Positions 53,936-64,000 of a stretch of DNA of 64,000 nt are shown in pieces; position 1 is the first letter of the stretch; each line of letters starts with the position of its first letter. Position numbers and translations under genes: made by a program. This DNA is from Monosporascus cannonballus (lineage: Eukaryota; Ascomycota; Sordariomycetes; Xylariales), in the NCBI GenBank assembly GCA_004154925.1, contig QJNS01000705.1, forward strand, positions 1 through 64,000, given 5' to 3'. The notes under the pieces were generated by a model, which saw only the letters and a list, made by a program, of their open reading frames with translations, was not told where the DNA came from and did not search any database.

Positions 53936-56423
53936 TCATGTCAAAGCAAAGCTATTGCTCGTCCCCTCGAACGGTGTAATCTTGCCCCCGACCAGCGCCT
54001 TCGCATCGCCGTAGTACTTGAGCCTGTAGGTCCCCGGCTCGGCGTCGGGCTCCGTCTCCCAGCTGACGGTGACCTCGCTGTGCCCGAGCAGGGTGTTCGT
54101 CCGCTTCCAGGCGTAGACGAGGAACCAGTCAGAGTCGTCGCGGACGCGGACCCACTCCTCGTTGCCGCCGCCGGAGGCGCCCCGCCTCTTCTCGACGGCG
54201 GCGAACGTGCCCCCGAGCCGCAGGTTGTTGCGCGGGTTCGCGCCGACGAAGGTCGCGTTGACGACGGCGCCGCGCGCGTACGTCGTCGCCGCGGGCTGCC
54301 GCGTGCAGTCGCCGAACGAGCGGCCCAGCGGCGCGGCATCCAGCACCACGGGGGTGATGAAGCTGAGGCTGTTGTCACGGTTGTCGGGTGGGCTGGGACC
54401 CGGCGCGGGCGAACCGGTGGCGTCATCGGCCAGGTGCCGGACGTTGCTGACGGTCAGGTTGATGTACGCGGGCAGCTCCCACTGGCCGTACAGCGTGCTG
54501 GCACCCTCGTAGCGCTGGATCCGGTACTCCTCTGGCGTGGTGACATAGTGCGCGTAGGTGTTCGCGGGTCCGCCGAGGACGACGACGGGTTCGACGTCCG
54601 GGATGATCTCTGAGGCCGCCGCCTTGATGGCGGCGCGCCAGCGGCGGCCGGCCATCGTTGACGCCTCGCTGGGGCTCACGATTATCACGAACTGGCCGAC
54701 GCGTAGCAACTGGACGTCGACAATGTTGGGGGCCCAATCGTAGGGGACGGACTGCTCGCCCGGGTCGAGAAGGATCGGCTTCGGTTGCTGGCATGCCTTC
54801 TGCTTGGCGGTCGGGACGCGTAGTAGGCTCTTCACCACGGTCCACACGGGGCTAGCGTCCGGCTCGCCGGTATCACCCTGCGTGAAGTCGAACGCGCCAG
54901 GTCCGTCCGAGGTACCTGCTGCAAAAGAATAGCCCAGGGCAGCGGGACAGGTCTGGACCTCTGTCCCATTCTCCAACTGAAAATTCCAGAAGCTCATGTC
55001 ATGGTAGAAGTGGAAAGACTTAACCGTAGAGCCAACTATCGGCGTGCGGGACGAGTCGGAAGAGTCCTATCGTGCGTCAGCGTCGAAATAAGTTGAAAAA
55101 GTCTTGGAATTTGTACGTAGACAGATCTTGCCCCCTCGTACTGCAGCTTGCCATTTTCATAACAACTCGTGATTCCAAGGTCGAGCTTTTCGAAAGCGGA
55201 TCCACGTCCACGACAAGATTGAGATTTGCCATCCGCGCAGGTGCTGCGTTCAAGACTACACATCTCACCCGACCCATCGTCACACCTTTGTCCGGTTAGT
55301 ACCCCTGCCGCAGAAATTTGATAGAGGTTCCAAGAGAAGTGGTCCTTACCAGGCACCAAGGACATTAGGAGTTGTATCTCCAACGTTCGCTTGAGAGAAT
55401 CCGGCGACGAATCCGTCGGCTGCCGAGTCCTCGCCTTCCATCGCCTTCTCAAACATGAGCGCCGCAACACCTTTGTTGTCTCCGGCAACATGGGTGCTGT
55501 TCTGGTATATCGACGTTCCGTGGACTGGAAACCACGTCAATACGCCTACATTCTTTCCATCAGACGCCCGTTGGAATCTGAGTACAGTCATTTCCTTGTC
55601 GACATCGTCGGCGTATTGCGCCCGTTCAGAAGCCGGGTTGGCAAGATAAGCGTATAAGCTACGATTCACGTTGGCGTTGGTGATGTTCGCCGTCCCTATC
55701 CCAGTCAGAGTAATCGCAACCCGATGAGCATGCAACAACCATACCGATATCGAGATATCCCTGAGAGGTGCTAGTCAGAAATCGGTGCATATTATATTGA
55801 GCTATCTGTCATGGACTCACCTCTTCTAGAGACTCATGAGCTCTCTTGATTGACAGAACAGCGCCATCGACTATGGCTTGGTAACTTTGCTTGTCGAATC
55901 CGAAGCTCGTGATTTGGGGAAGCAGATAATTGAACCACGCCCCGGGTCCGGCATGGCTGTGCGTGCCCGTGACAGCCACATTGCCCTGACCGTACACCGC
56001 GTATTCGGGGCCTAGTGCCGCCAGTCCATCCAGGATGCCATAGCGTAAGGCGGTGTCGCCAGCTTGCGTGTCTAACACCAAGTAGATGAAGCGATCCTCC
56101 GGCTTGTTTGGGTCTCCGATGATGAACGCCCTCGAGTGGATTCTCTGACGGAGTCCTGTCCCCTTCTGGGCCGTATCCGCGTAACCCGCGAAGCCGATCT
56201 CCACCACTGGCCCCGTGATATCCGCCTTTCCCACTCCGATGAGATACTTGTCGCCTGCCTTCTCTTGTCGGCGTTCAGTTCCCGAAAATGACCTCGCATG
56301 CACTCCCAAGTTTGGGCAAAAGAGTATTCCCAGCACCAAGAACGACGAGAGCATTGAGAAAAGCCGAAAGACCGACCAACGTGGCGCCACAGGGCGTTTC
56401 GGATACGAGGATTGAAACATCAT
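53936..56423 (-). CDS. Neutral ceramidase
   Basis: Predicted 754 residues; hydrolyses the amide bond of ceramide to sphingoid base and fatty acid. Exons are 55821-56423, 55745-55760 (only 16 nt), 55350-55695, 55117-55285 and 53936-55066, all in frame. A hydrophobic segment (FRLFSMLSSFLVLGILFC) suggests a signal peptide or anchor. Family motifs: YLIGVGKADITGP, GTHSHAGPGAW with the zinc-binding histidines, TWFPVHGTS, DNKGVAALMFE, SQANVGDTTPN, STVKSFHFYHDM and CPAALGYSFAAGTSDGPG. The C-terminal immunoglobulin-like domain has VGANPRNNLRLGGTFAAVE and YRLKYYG. The hexapeptide usually written GDVSPN is GDTTPN here, so the nucleophile position is Thr315. The start at 56423 has a second Met right after it. 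It converges with the GH3 gene. Confidence 0.95.
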
Positions 56424-58089
56424 AAGTAATTGACTAATAGGCCTTCACCGTCTTGAATGAAAGCTGTAGTGGACAAAAGACTCAAGGTGTCGGTTTATGC
56501 CCCCCAAGAACTGTCCAAATTCGTGCCGTGCTCTCTCCTACGTTAGAAAGCAAACATAGGGAAGTAGGCCGCACGTCAGGTCTCCAGCCCCCCCTCCTCG
56601 AGAACGCAGCATTGGTCATGACATGTGCCTTTTATAGTAGTAGTTTAGGGATAGCAACCGAACCATAACCCCTCAGACAAACCTCTGGGGTAATGCACAA
56701 TTTATTGATTCGATCGCCGAGCAGCCAATAGAGAGTGGGCTGGCTGGGTTAACTGACAACCCCTTCTGCATGCCAGGCTCGCCTGGCATGCCATCCGGAC
56801 AGCTTTTTCCTATAAGCGATCACAATACCACAGAAAGCTGGTCTTTTGGTGCATCGATACCCCGCGATTGCTGGCAGACAAGGTAAACTAGCGTGATAGG
56901 GGCTCGTATAGATGTAAGTCAATACTCGTTAATTAGATGGTGATTGGATGACGCTCAGATTATGTACGCCGGGGTCTCTTCCCCGTTAAGGTCAGCAGCG
57001 CGCGCTCAATGGTAGAATCCAAGCATGGTGGCACTTGGCTTCGTGCCACAGCATCCATACATGCATACTTATGATAAACGCGACTTAGCGGCTTAAAATA
57101 CATTGGATGATTATATGGTTATAAAGTTCCATTGATTATTCTCCCTTTCTATATATAGAAAGCAGGAAGCAGTAACAAGTTAAACGTCAAAGAATGCCGA
57201 TCAGATTGGCTTCGACTGCCCCATGTCTCTCTCCTCTGGTGCCATAAGGTCATACAGTAACAGGGAACTTGCATTTGGGTCCGGCACTAGAATACATGGG
57301 AATTTCGCATCCAGTCAAATAACACCACATCGAGGTGGTACGGAGTATAACGCCGTTTTAAGTTAGCGTTGTTGCCGCTACCGGTTACTGTGTGACCTTA
57401 TGGCGCCCGAGGAGATACGTCACGTCGTAGTGCATGCGGCCTGCCTTGATGGACAAATTCATCAGTTACAACAAAAAGCAGACCGTCAACAGAACCAGAA
57501 TACTTTATTCGTAAATCAATATGGAATCTCTATTTTCAAGAGAACGACTATTGTGGGCGAGCCGCTCCATACTTGCTAGCTACTGCACGACCTATGCCTG
57601 CCTAGGCCCGGCCCGCCTGCGGCTCCATGTTGATCCTCTGACATGACTCGTCTTCCATTTAATCCATAAGAATGTGGTTATACTTAAATTTCAGATTATA
57701 TCCCACAACCATCTTGCCGGAAAAGAATGCAAATTCTAAGATTAACACCCAACTAAGTACTGCAGTGACGAAGGTGCCGGATACTACCCCTTTCTACCCG
57801 TAAAATGAGGCAAACAAAGACGGCTGCCGTAACTGGCGGTTTAGAAGGATCAGCGGATTTACGCTCTAGCTACATAGACTACGGATCTTAGGTTGATAGC
57901 CCTGTTCATTCCAAGTACCCATCATGCCCATCTTCTACTAACCGCTTCCTCGGTAAAGTGCTCACAGATCACCGTGAAGCTTACTAGTAGGAAGGGGGCT
58001 GGAAGGGCGACTACTTTACTCGTACTATGGTCTTAGGGGAAAGTTTTAACATCCTGTCAGGTCGCTGCACTACTGGCCCCACCCACTTT

Positions 58090-58247
58090 GCCATATTAGG
58101 TTACTGCCAGCCGCTTCCATAATACATTATTATTTGTTAAAAATACAGCTTTCTTCTCGAATTTTTCGTTATAACAACCATTTCGTCCATTTAAAAAGAT
58201 TAACAGTCAGTAAAAGCTGGAAAGCTGCCAACTTACATATTGGCCAA
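58090..58247. repeat. Possible small inverted-repeat element
   Basis: The segment GCCATATTAGGTTACTGCC at its left end is roughly complementary to GGAAAGCTGCCAACTTACAT at its right end. The right end also resembles the inner right arm of the element at 26408-27006 (AAGCTGG..AGCTG.CAACTTA). It may be a deleted relative, but the arms are short and imperfect. Confidence 0.35.
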
Positions 58248-58552
58248 GAAGGCCGCTCATAGTCCTCGATGTTGGCTATACTGAATTTGTATAAGACGGC
58301 CAGTAGCGCGACCTATAGCTACATGACAGTGTGTTAAAACCTTTGCCTGCTATGGTAGTATACGGGCTTGTTTCTAGGAGAAGACTACTGCCAATAAATA
58401 AGGGAAACTCTATTCGAATGAGGACCTCCGGCTTAAGCCAACTTACTCGCCATTACAGTTACCCCGTTACGAGTAGCTTGTCCGAAATTATAACGTGAAT
58501 TACGGCGGACACGAAAAGGGATGGCAAGTACTAAGGTGAGGATAGATATTGG

Positions 58553-58572
58553 ATATATATATATATATATAT
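58553..58572. repeat. (TA)n microsatellite
   Basis: About ten AT dinucleotides in non-coding DNA. Confidence 0.85.
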
Positions 58573-59409
58573 GGGTGTATCGAAGGGAGAAGTGGTTATG
58601 TTATGCGTCACTATATACCGAGAAGACAAGAAGCTCACGTCGCATAGCGGATCAATGGTATATGCCGTGGCACTGAATGAGCAGCCACCTAGGGTGTTGA
58701 GAAGCAGGAGGTGGCGGTCTTTCAAAACGCGTCTAGTATGCCATGGCGGCGCTATTACAAAACCAAGCTTTAATTCAGTTATACTCAACTTAAGTTAAGT
58801 TGTAAGTGCATAGGAGAACAAGCCTCTCTTAGAGATCTCTCTGTACAAACATAACCTTAACCTACGCTTCATAGGCAAATATCCTGGTAGATAGGGGAAG
58901 TACCGATTGCGAAGCGAAAAGGACCTTTAACAAGCTTGTGTATCCGTACATGAATGTAAGCCTTGAGTATACTCTGAGGAGGATTTTACTATGGATAATT
59001 TTAATAAACGCAATCTATATAGGTTGCCTTGCTGAATAGGGGCTACGGAAAGTAGAAGGCGTAGCAGCCAACAAACATAACAGAGCTTCAAAAGGTTAGT
59101 CGTCACACTACAGGGGATCCTGCACTAGAACGTTATGTAGCGGGTTAAGATTTATAAAGCGAATCTTATTTCTCATATCCTTTGGGGAGAAGGTCAAGCA
59201 CATGGAATTCCAACATTTCCCCCGGAAATTGTGGATACTAACTGCTCATTACGCGAATAAATGGGTCCATTTATACTTAAACAATCTACGAATACAATAG
59301 GGTGATTAAATCAAATTTCCCTTTGTTAAGATAGCCGTCGATGAATTTTCCCTTGCTGCTACTGTTATGTCGTGAGCCTAGCAAACGCGGAAGCGGTTAC
59401 TAGCTTTCT

Positions 59410-60300
59410 CTACTCACAGCTTCGACTCGGCCAGAACTTGAAGTCCAGGGAAACGCGCGCCCTAGTAACTCTCCTGGTATTCAAACGTTTCAGGTGATGG
59501 AACTTGGACAGCTTTCCCTCGTGTCCAGCGTCCCTATCCGAAGATGTGTCAGAACTTCTATCACCACGGCGTAGAGTATCTCTATGCTGCCATCTTCGAT
59601 CTTGACTGAGATGCCAACGGCCCCCTCGGTGCCCCAATCTCGTCGCCTCGTAAGACGTGCGATTACCGACTCCATAGCACCCGTCTGCCCCGAGTTTTCT
59701 AATCAGCGTCCCCTCGAACTCCTGCATCAACTCCGTACAGAACCTGCCATCCCCTCCAAGGAGCTCGGGATAGGGAGCCGTCGCGCGATAGATACGCGCC
59801 ATATGTCTTATCTAGTACGGTATGGGATACTCAGTCTGTTGGTCTGCATCCAAGGCGTCGACCGCTCCCGCAAACACCGCATATGCCCGTCCCGGAGCCC
59901 AGAGAGGCAACGCGCGGGCCGGCAGGTTGCACCCGTTAATGCCCCATTGGATGTACTTCCCATCCAGGCCGGTGGGCTCGGTAAATACCTGCTTCACGCG
60001 GACCTGCATGGGGATGCTCGGGGAGGTGGTAGTTGTCGGTCAGATCCTCCCCGATGGCCTGCGCACCGGCGAGCATCGGCGGCGTCGCTTCCCGTGTAAT
60101 TGTTGCAGATACTTGTAGGCTCGTAGTCGGCCTTGATCCATGCGCGGTTGACGGCGTCCGAGAGCGCGGGCCCGGGGATGTGCCTCTCCTCGCTACTATG
60201 CGACACGCACATGAACGAGGCCGGCCTCGTCGCCGAGCGAACGAGCGTCAGCCTCGACGGGCCCCCGGCCGTGTAGAGAAGGCTGCCACCTTTGTCAGAC
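59410..60300 (-). pseudogene. Broken L-asparaginase II family gene
   Basis: The minus strand encodes, in shifting frames, pieces of the asparaginase II family (Pfam Asparaginase_II, unrelated to the classical threonine asparaginases). They are GPSRLTLVRSATRPA, MCVSHSSEERHI, LSDAVNRAWIKADYEPT, ICNN, then by a shift MLAGAQAIGEDL..YHLPEHP, and by another MQVRVKQVFTEPTGLDGKYIQWGINGCNLPA. A TAG follows (59809-59811), then in the same frame YPELLGGDGRFCTELMQEF and RKLGADGCYGVG. Another shift gives VGISVKIEDGSIEILYAVV, and a last one LSKFHHLKRLNTRRV. Two segments of about 20-25 residues expected between these pieces are absent, and the start of the gene is missing. At least four frameshifts and a stop make it a pseudogene. 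Confidence 0.85.
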
Positions 60301-60312
60301 CCAGCTGAAGTC

Positions 60313-60345
60313 GATCAAACAGCTAAGCCTTGGCTTAGTTTGATC
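60313..60345. repeat. Hairpin-forming inverted repeat
   Basis: GATCAAAC..CTAAGCC at 60313-60329 pairs with GGCTTAGTTTGATC at 60332-60345, with a two- to three-base bulge. It lies between the asparaginase pseudogene and repeat copy B and could be the end of an inserted element or a terminator. Confidence 0.65.
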
Positions 60346-60376
60346 ACTTACTGAAACAAGGTTACTTTATGCACCC

Positions 60377-60545
60377 CCGGTACCTTTTCTTTTGGCTACA
60401 GTTGTATTTACGTGTATAAAAGGAGGGTTCGTTACCCTCACCTTTTAGCTAGGACCTTCTAGAGGTCATGCAACCTTTAATACACCTTTTCTTCAGTTAT
60501 ATGCTTCTGTGTGTGATGCAGGGTCTCATAACCTTGTTGACGACC
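60377..60545 (+). repeat. Dispersed repeat, copy B
   Basis: Partner of the minus-strand copy at 35700-35864. The block 60461-60528 is identical over 68 nt. The upstream part, including TATAAAAGGAGGGTTC, is similar with scattered substitutions. After the block the two copies diverge within about 20 nt. Here the ATG in the block opens only about 30 codons. Confidence 0.75.
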
Positions 60546-60698
60546 GCTACGTGGACGTAGTGCTTGTTCTTAATGATCTCGCCTCTGTCGGTGATGCTAT
60601 ATTATATTTCTAAGTCTAGGCCCGACAGACACGCACAAGAGCTTAACAAAACCCAATTGGGACCACCCAACGAAGATTCTGGACACTATAACGTCTGC

Positions 60699-60743
60699 GG
60701 GGGGGGGGGGGGGGGGGGGGGGGGCAACCCCCCCCCCCCCCCC
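60699..60743. repeat. G26-CAA-C16 homopolymer inverted repeat
   Basis: A run of 26 G (60699-60724) is followed by CAA and 16 C. Read literally it would fold on itself. Such a structure is hard to sequence, so the exact length, or the junction itself, may be an artefact. Confidence 0.7.
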
Positions 60744-62748
60744 AAAGGGTGAATCTCTTTATTTCTATATAGCACCTTCCAGCGATATTGGACTCGTACT
60801 CAACAGCCCTACAGGTGTCCCACTAGTTCTGGTGGATTACCGTATTTTCGGGTCTGGTGGGCCGATCCTTTTACGCTCAGCTCCTTGAAACTCTAATTGG
60901 CCATCCGCTAAGCAAGAGGGTGTCGACTCTACTCCGGACGCAACCGGGAAGCGAACTGAAGATCCCATCGGACCCTGCACAACAAACCCAACTGGGATAC
61001 TGCCAGCAACGGGAGTGCCAGAGAACAAGATTATTCCGATAGACCCCGTGACAAAAGTACATATCACTTGCTCCTCACGAGCAACAGGCCGCCAACGTGG
61101 ACAGAGTTGTAAAGGAGTAAGATGTACCTTATCTCAGGGGAACCTTGCAGGCCATCCTCCGGCTGCAAACTCTCTGTTAAGGATAGGCCCTGTCCTCCCT
61201 CGGTTTAGCATTTACAGGTCGTGATTTCCTTGCGCATGGGCTCGGGGAATACCTATGGAATTACATGCACCCAGAAACCTGGCATGGGCAAATAACCCCT
61301 TAATCCATCGAAGACTACAGAGAATATATATGTTCTGCGATAAGTTGGCCAAGGCTGGTTGACACTATATGCACTCCGATCAGAAAGAAGCGTTCTTGAT
61401 TATTTTGAAACTTTACAAGACGAACCGCGTGTCTCAGTTCCTTTCACCCTGTTCCTATGATTTGAGAAACCTCCGGTATATAGAGAAAACCCATGAGCTA
61501 TTATTGTACACCAGCACGCTCTGATCACAATAGTTGAAACGCCTCTGGCCACCTCCGCATATCCCCTCGCTATTACGATCATTTATACATATGGGGGTTC
61601 TTTCACGAAGGAAATCCGAATATATACAAGCCTTTATTATTTCCATTGGATAATCGATTAAAGCTGCTGGTGTCATATTCATTACTTAGATCTCAAATGT
61701 TCTCATTCCTGGATATTCCCAAGGATGCCCTAACTATTTTGTCAAGAGCTTGACCGGCTAATATAACCAAGACATCAATTAGGAGAGTGCATTGAAGGTC
61801 TCGCTTAAGACTACACGTCTTGGCTTACCGAAAATAGCCTGTTATTAATGTTACCTCCTACAGAGCTTCGTAACTAGTGGAACAAATTAATGTCCAAACG
61901 ACGACTCATCGCCGGTGGAAAGCATTCTCTAGTATGAAGCCATTGCTATCGCAGAAGGGGGTAGCATCTCTCCCCATTGGTGCTAAGGAAAGTGATGCGC
62001 CGCAAGACTGCATGATAATTCATAGTTATTGCGGCTTGGCGGAGAGCCGATGCTACGTATGCCACTATGAGCCCCTCGGGCCCTCTACCAAAGGAGGAGT
62101 GTAAGCAATATCAAGGGGCGAAATATACCGGAGGCGACCTCACTCATAAGTGGCATAAGTGTGCAAGTAACATCGGGAAGTTTTCGTATCTCTTCAAGAG
62201 TAGTAGCACTCGATGCATGTATGACAAGTGACGGAGACGGACGTTCATAATATCACATGACACCCCTCCCTCCCCCCACACACACACAAAACAGGACATC
62301 TGGCGCACGCAACCTTCCTTTTTCGAATCCGCAGTCCAACCTCAGCTGACCTCATCCGCTCGTGTCGCACCCGCACTGACCTCTGTAACCTGCCTTAACT
62401 TAATCCTCTCCAAGCATAATCAACTCTCGTCCCCTGCGCCCTCTTAGCGCGTCAGCCGACCGCCGGGGCTCTGCGCCCCGCTATGTACTATTGCCGCACT
62501 ACCATGTGCACGGCATCGGCCATGCTGCTATCTACTTCGACGTAGCTAGGCTTTTCCCCCGACCCCGGCGGCGCGACGCGACCGCCTCACAGCAACGCCC
62601 GGAGCTCGAACACTAGTCGGAAATAGCGACGTAGAGGCGAGGCGCCGTCCGAGATGGGGTAGATCGCCGGCGCCGTCAGGAGCGGCATCGCGCTGACGAG
62701 AGCCGATCGCTTTGTGGACACAGACTCGGGCGCCCGTTATGTGGAGGC

Positions 62749-62768
62749 GGGGGGGGGGGGGGGGGGGG
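62749..62768. repeat. G20 homopolymer
   Basis: An uninterrupted run of 20 G in non-coding DNA; its length in the true genome is uncertain. Confidence 0.8.
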
Positions 62769-63468
62769 TGGGGTTGGATTGCGGAGACGAAGGCGATGAT
62801 TCCGGGAGGAGGGACGACGCGGCGCTGGTGCCGGCGCTGATGGACTTATTAGTACTGGCCAATGTGTTGAGATTTATCTTTAGTGTCTGGCTACCTAGAA
62901 ATGGGATTTCTATTCATGTACGTAGGTACTCCCCTGGAAAGTCGGACTTGTTCTGGTTTGCGACGCTAACGTTGCTTCAGAAGTGCGGAAGAGGACGGTC
63001 AGTTCGACTGCAAGCGCCTTGATTCCGGTGTAGTACTATCTTGCCTTACATATGTCCCCTATAGAGCTATCAAACCTATGTACTTGGAAAATCCATCTGT
63101 CTTCAGCTCCAGGGGCCACATATGTTGATAGCTGGTAAAGAACGATGCTTGGCGTTACGCTTTATGATCACCGCACGGGAAATGCTTCACATGCACCGAA
63201 TCGCACTCGAAGATTTACGGAGTCAGGCAAGCACGATTTCGACAGAGGCGGTATTTGATGGGTATCACTAATTCATGTCTCATACACTCTGTCTAGCACC
63301 AAAGTCCCAAGCTAGCTCCATAACGAATCTCCGTGTCCATCAGACGCAACCCAAAAGTTTTACAATCTGAATCAACCATGATGTAGTAATCTACTGATAC
63401 CCCTCCTAACGCTACACGGGGGAGTATCCTAGGTTTCTGGGTCCCTGGGGCGAAGTTCTATTGGAAAG

Positions 63469-64000
63469 TCACAGCCTGGAGTCCGCCTGCCACCGCCCAT
63501 CCTCTAGCCCACGTATCGAAAATCCACAGAGCTTGACGAGCTGATCTTCATCGTCTAAACGCCTGATCCGACCTATAATCCAATAAGAAAAGTCCCGCGT
63601 CTCGCGGTCGAGGTACGCAGCAGTTAGGCGCCCACGCTGGTCACTCGTTGCTGCTCAGGGTTGGGGGTCAGTCTCCTCGAAAGATCCGGGACGCCAACTC
63701 TGTCGGCCATCCGGTCTGGGACAAGGTCCGGAGACACGGATCGGACCGGATATTCGGCAGCCGGGCTAGTTGCGCGCAGCAACCGGGATGTCATGGGCTG
63801 CGGTGCCAGGATAGTGGGTGACTGGAGGGTGGGCGATTGACTCTCCTGAACGATTGTCTTTGGAATATCCTTGGAGCCAGTCCGGATCGCCGAAGGTAGG
63901 ATTTGTTCGAACCCTTGTTCCTTTGCAACCTTCTCGATGCTCTTGAAGTACTGCCCAGGAGCGTTAATTGGCGAACTAAGGCTGGCTTTCCTATGTTCCT
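63469..64000 (-). other. Possible 3' end of a gene running off the right edge
   Basis: On the minus strand one frame is open from the edge at 64000 down to a TAA at 63624-63626 (about 124 codons). It reads like protein: SSPINAPGQYFKSIEKVA, EQGFEQILPSAIRTGS. A second frame, open from about 63650 to a TGA at 63469-63471, also looks protein-like (FSYWIIGRIRRLDDEDQLVK). They overlap in different frames. A 44-nt GT..AG segment beginning near 63652 would join them, but its splice sites are poor. A frameshift in a decayed gene is the other option. I do not recognise either sequence, and without the neighbouring DNA it stays tentative. Confidence 0.35.

Larger units (their letters stand above)
56424..59409. 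other. 3-kb gene-free spacer upstream of ceramidase
   Basis: No frame looks coding. It holds a possible small inverted-repeat element (58090-58247) and a TA dinucleotide run at 58553-58572. The rest shows nothing recognisable. Confidence 0.55.
60546..63468. other. Gene-poor region with homopolymer tracts
   Basis: No frame looks coding. The region contains a 26-G run followed by CAA and a 16-C run (60699-60743), a 20-G run at 62749-62768, and a CA-rich tract near 62278-62289. I recognise nothing else. Confidence 0.5.

Noticed and set aside
62700..63022. 102-codon frame containing a poly-glycine run
   Set aside because: It arises from the G homopolymer and has no recognisable continuation.

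Overview
The window is genomic DNA from a filamentous ascomycete (Pezizomycotina). The genes carry short introns of 44-234 bp with GT..AG ends and CTAAC/CTGAC-type branch points. A 5S rRNA gene sits alone in a spacer, and a bZIP factor of the Yap1/AP-1 type with a C-terminal cysteine domain is present. The 5S gene reads very close to the Neurospora type as I remember it, so Sordariomycetes is the best guess. I assembled the gene models by eye from reading frames and splice signals; no search was run.

Layout. 1-2330 (-): nitrite reductase, cut by the left edge. 2331-9377: long spacer with NIT2/NIT4-type sites and a 5S rRNA gene. 9378-11294 (+): STK32/YANK-type kinase. 14024-15981 (-): AP-1-like bZIP factor. 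18850-20268 (+): BSD-domain protein, convergent with TSR2 (20474-21203, -). 22118-25117 (+): HSL-type alpha/beta hydrolase, convergent with mitochondrial ribosomal protein mL41 (25710-26117, -). An AT-rich inverted-repeat element (about 26408-27006) separates mL41 from UTP14 (27238-30130, +), which is convergent with a G-patch splicing-type protein (30489-32879, -). 33735-34871 (-): a decayed gene. 35901-37133 (-): F-box/ankyrin protein. 40803-46844 (+): a 1,960-residue protein with about seven membrane helices and a giant repeat-bearing tail. 47176-49562 (-): GH31 alpha-xylosidase. 50806-53622 (+): secreted GH3 glycosidase. 53936-56423 (-): neutral ceramidase. 59410-60300 (-): broken L-asparaginase II gene. 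The remainder to 64000 is gene-poor, with a possible partial reading frame at the right edge.

How it fits together. The 20-33 kb block is housekeeping: TSR2 and UTP14 serve the small ribosomal subunit, mL41 the mitochondrial ribosome, and the G-patch protein RNA processing. The 47-56 kb block encodes hydrolases. GH31 alpha-xylosidase and GH3 are divergently arranged and could cooperate on xyloglucan oligosaccharides, and the ceramidase is likely exported. Between blocks lie long spacers with microsatellites, two copies of a roughly 165-bp dispersed repeat, inverted-repeat elements and two pseudogenes, so these parts look like slowly decaying accessory DNA.

I found no convincing new multi-gene system. 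The most unusual object is the membrane protein at 40.8-46.8 kb. Next come a cluster of nested hairpins at 38.3-38.5 kb and the repeat pair.
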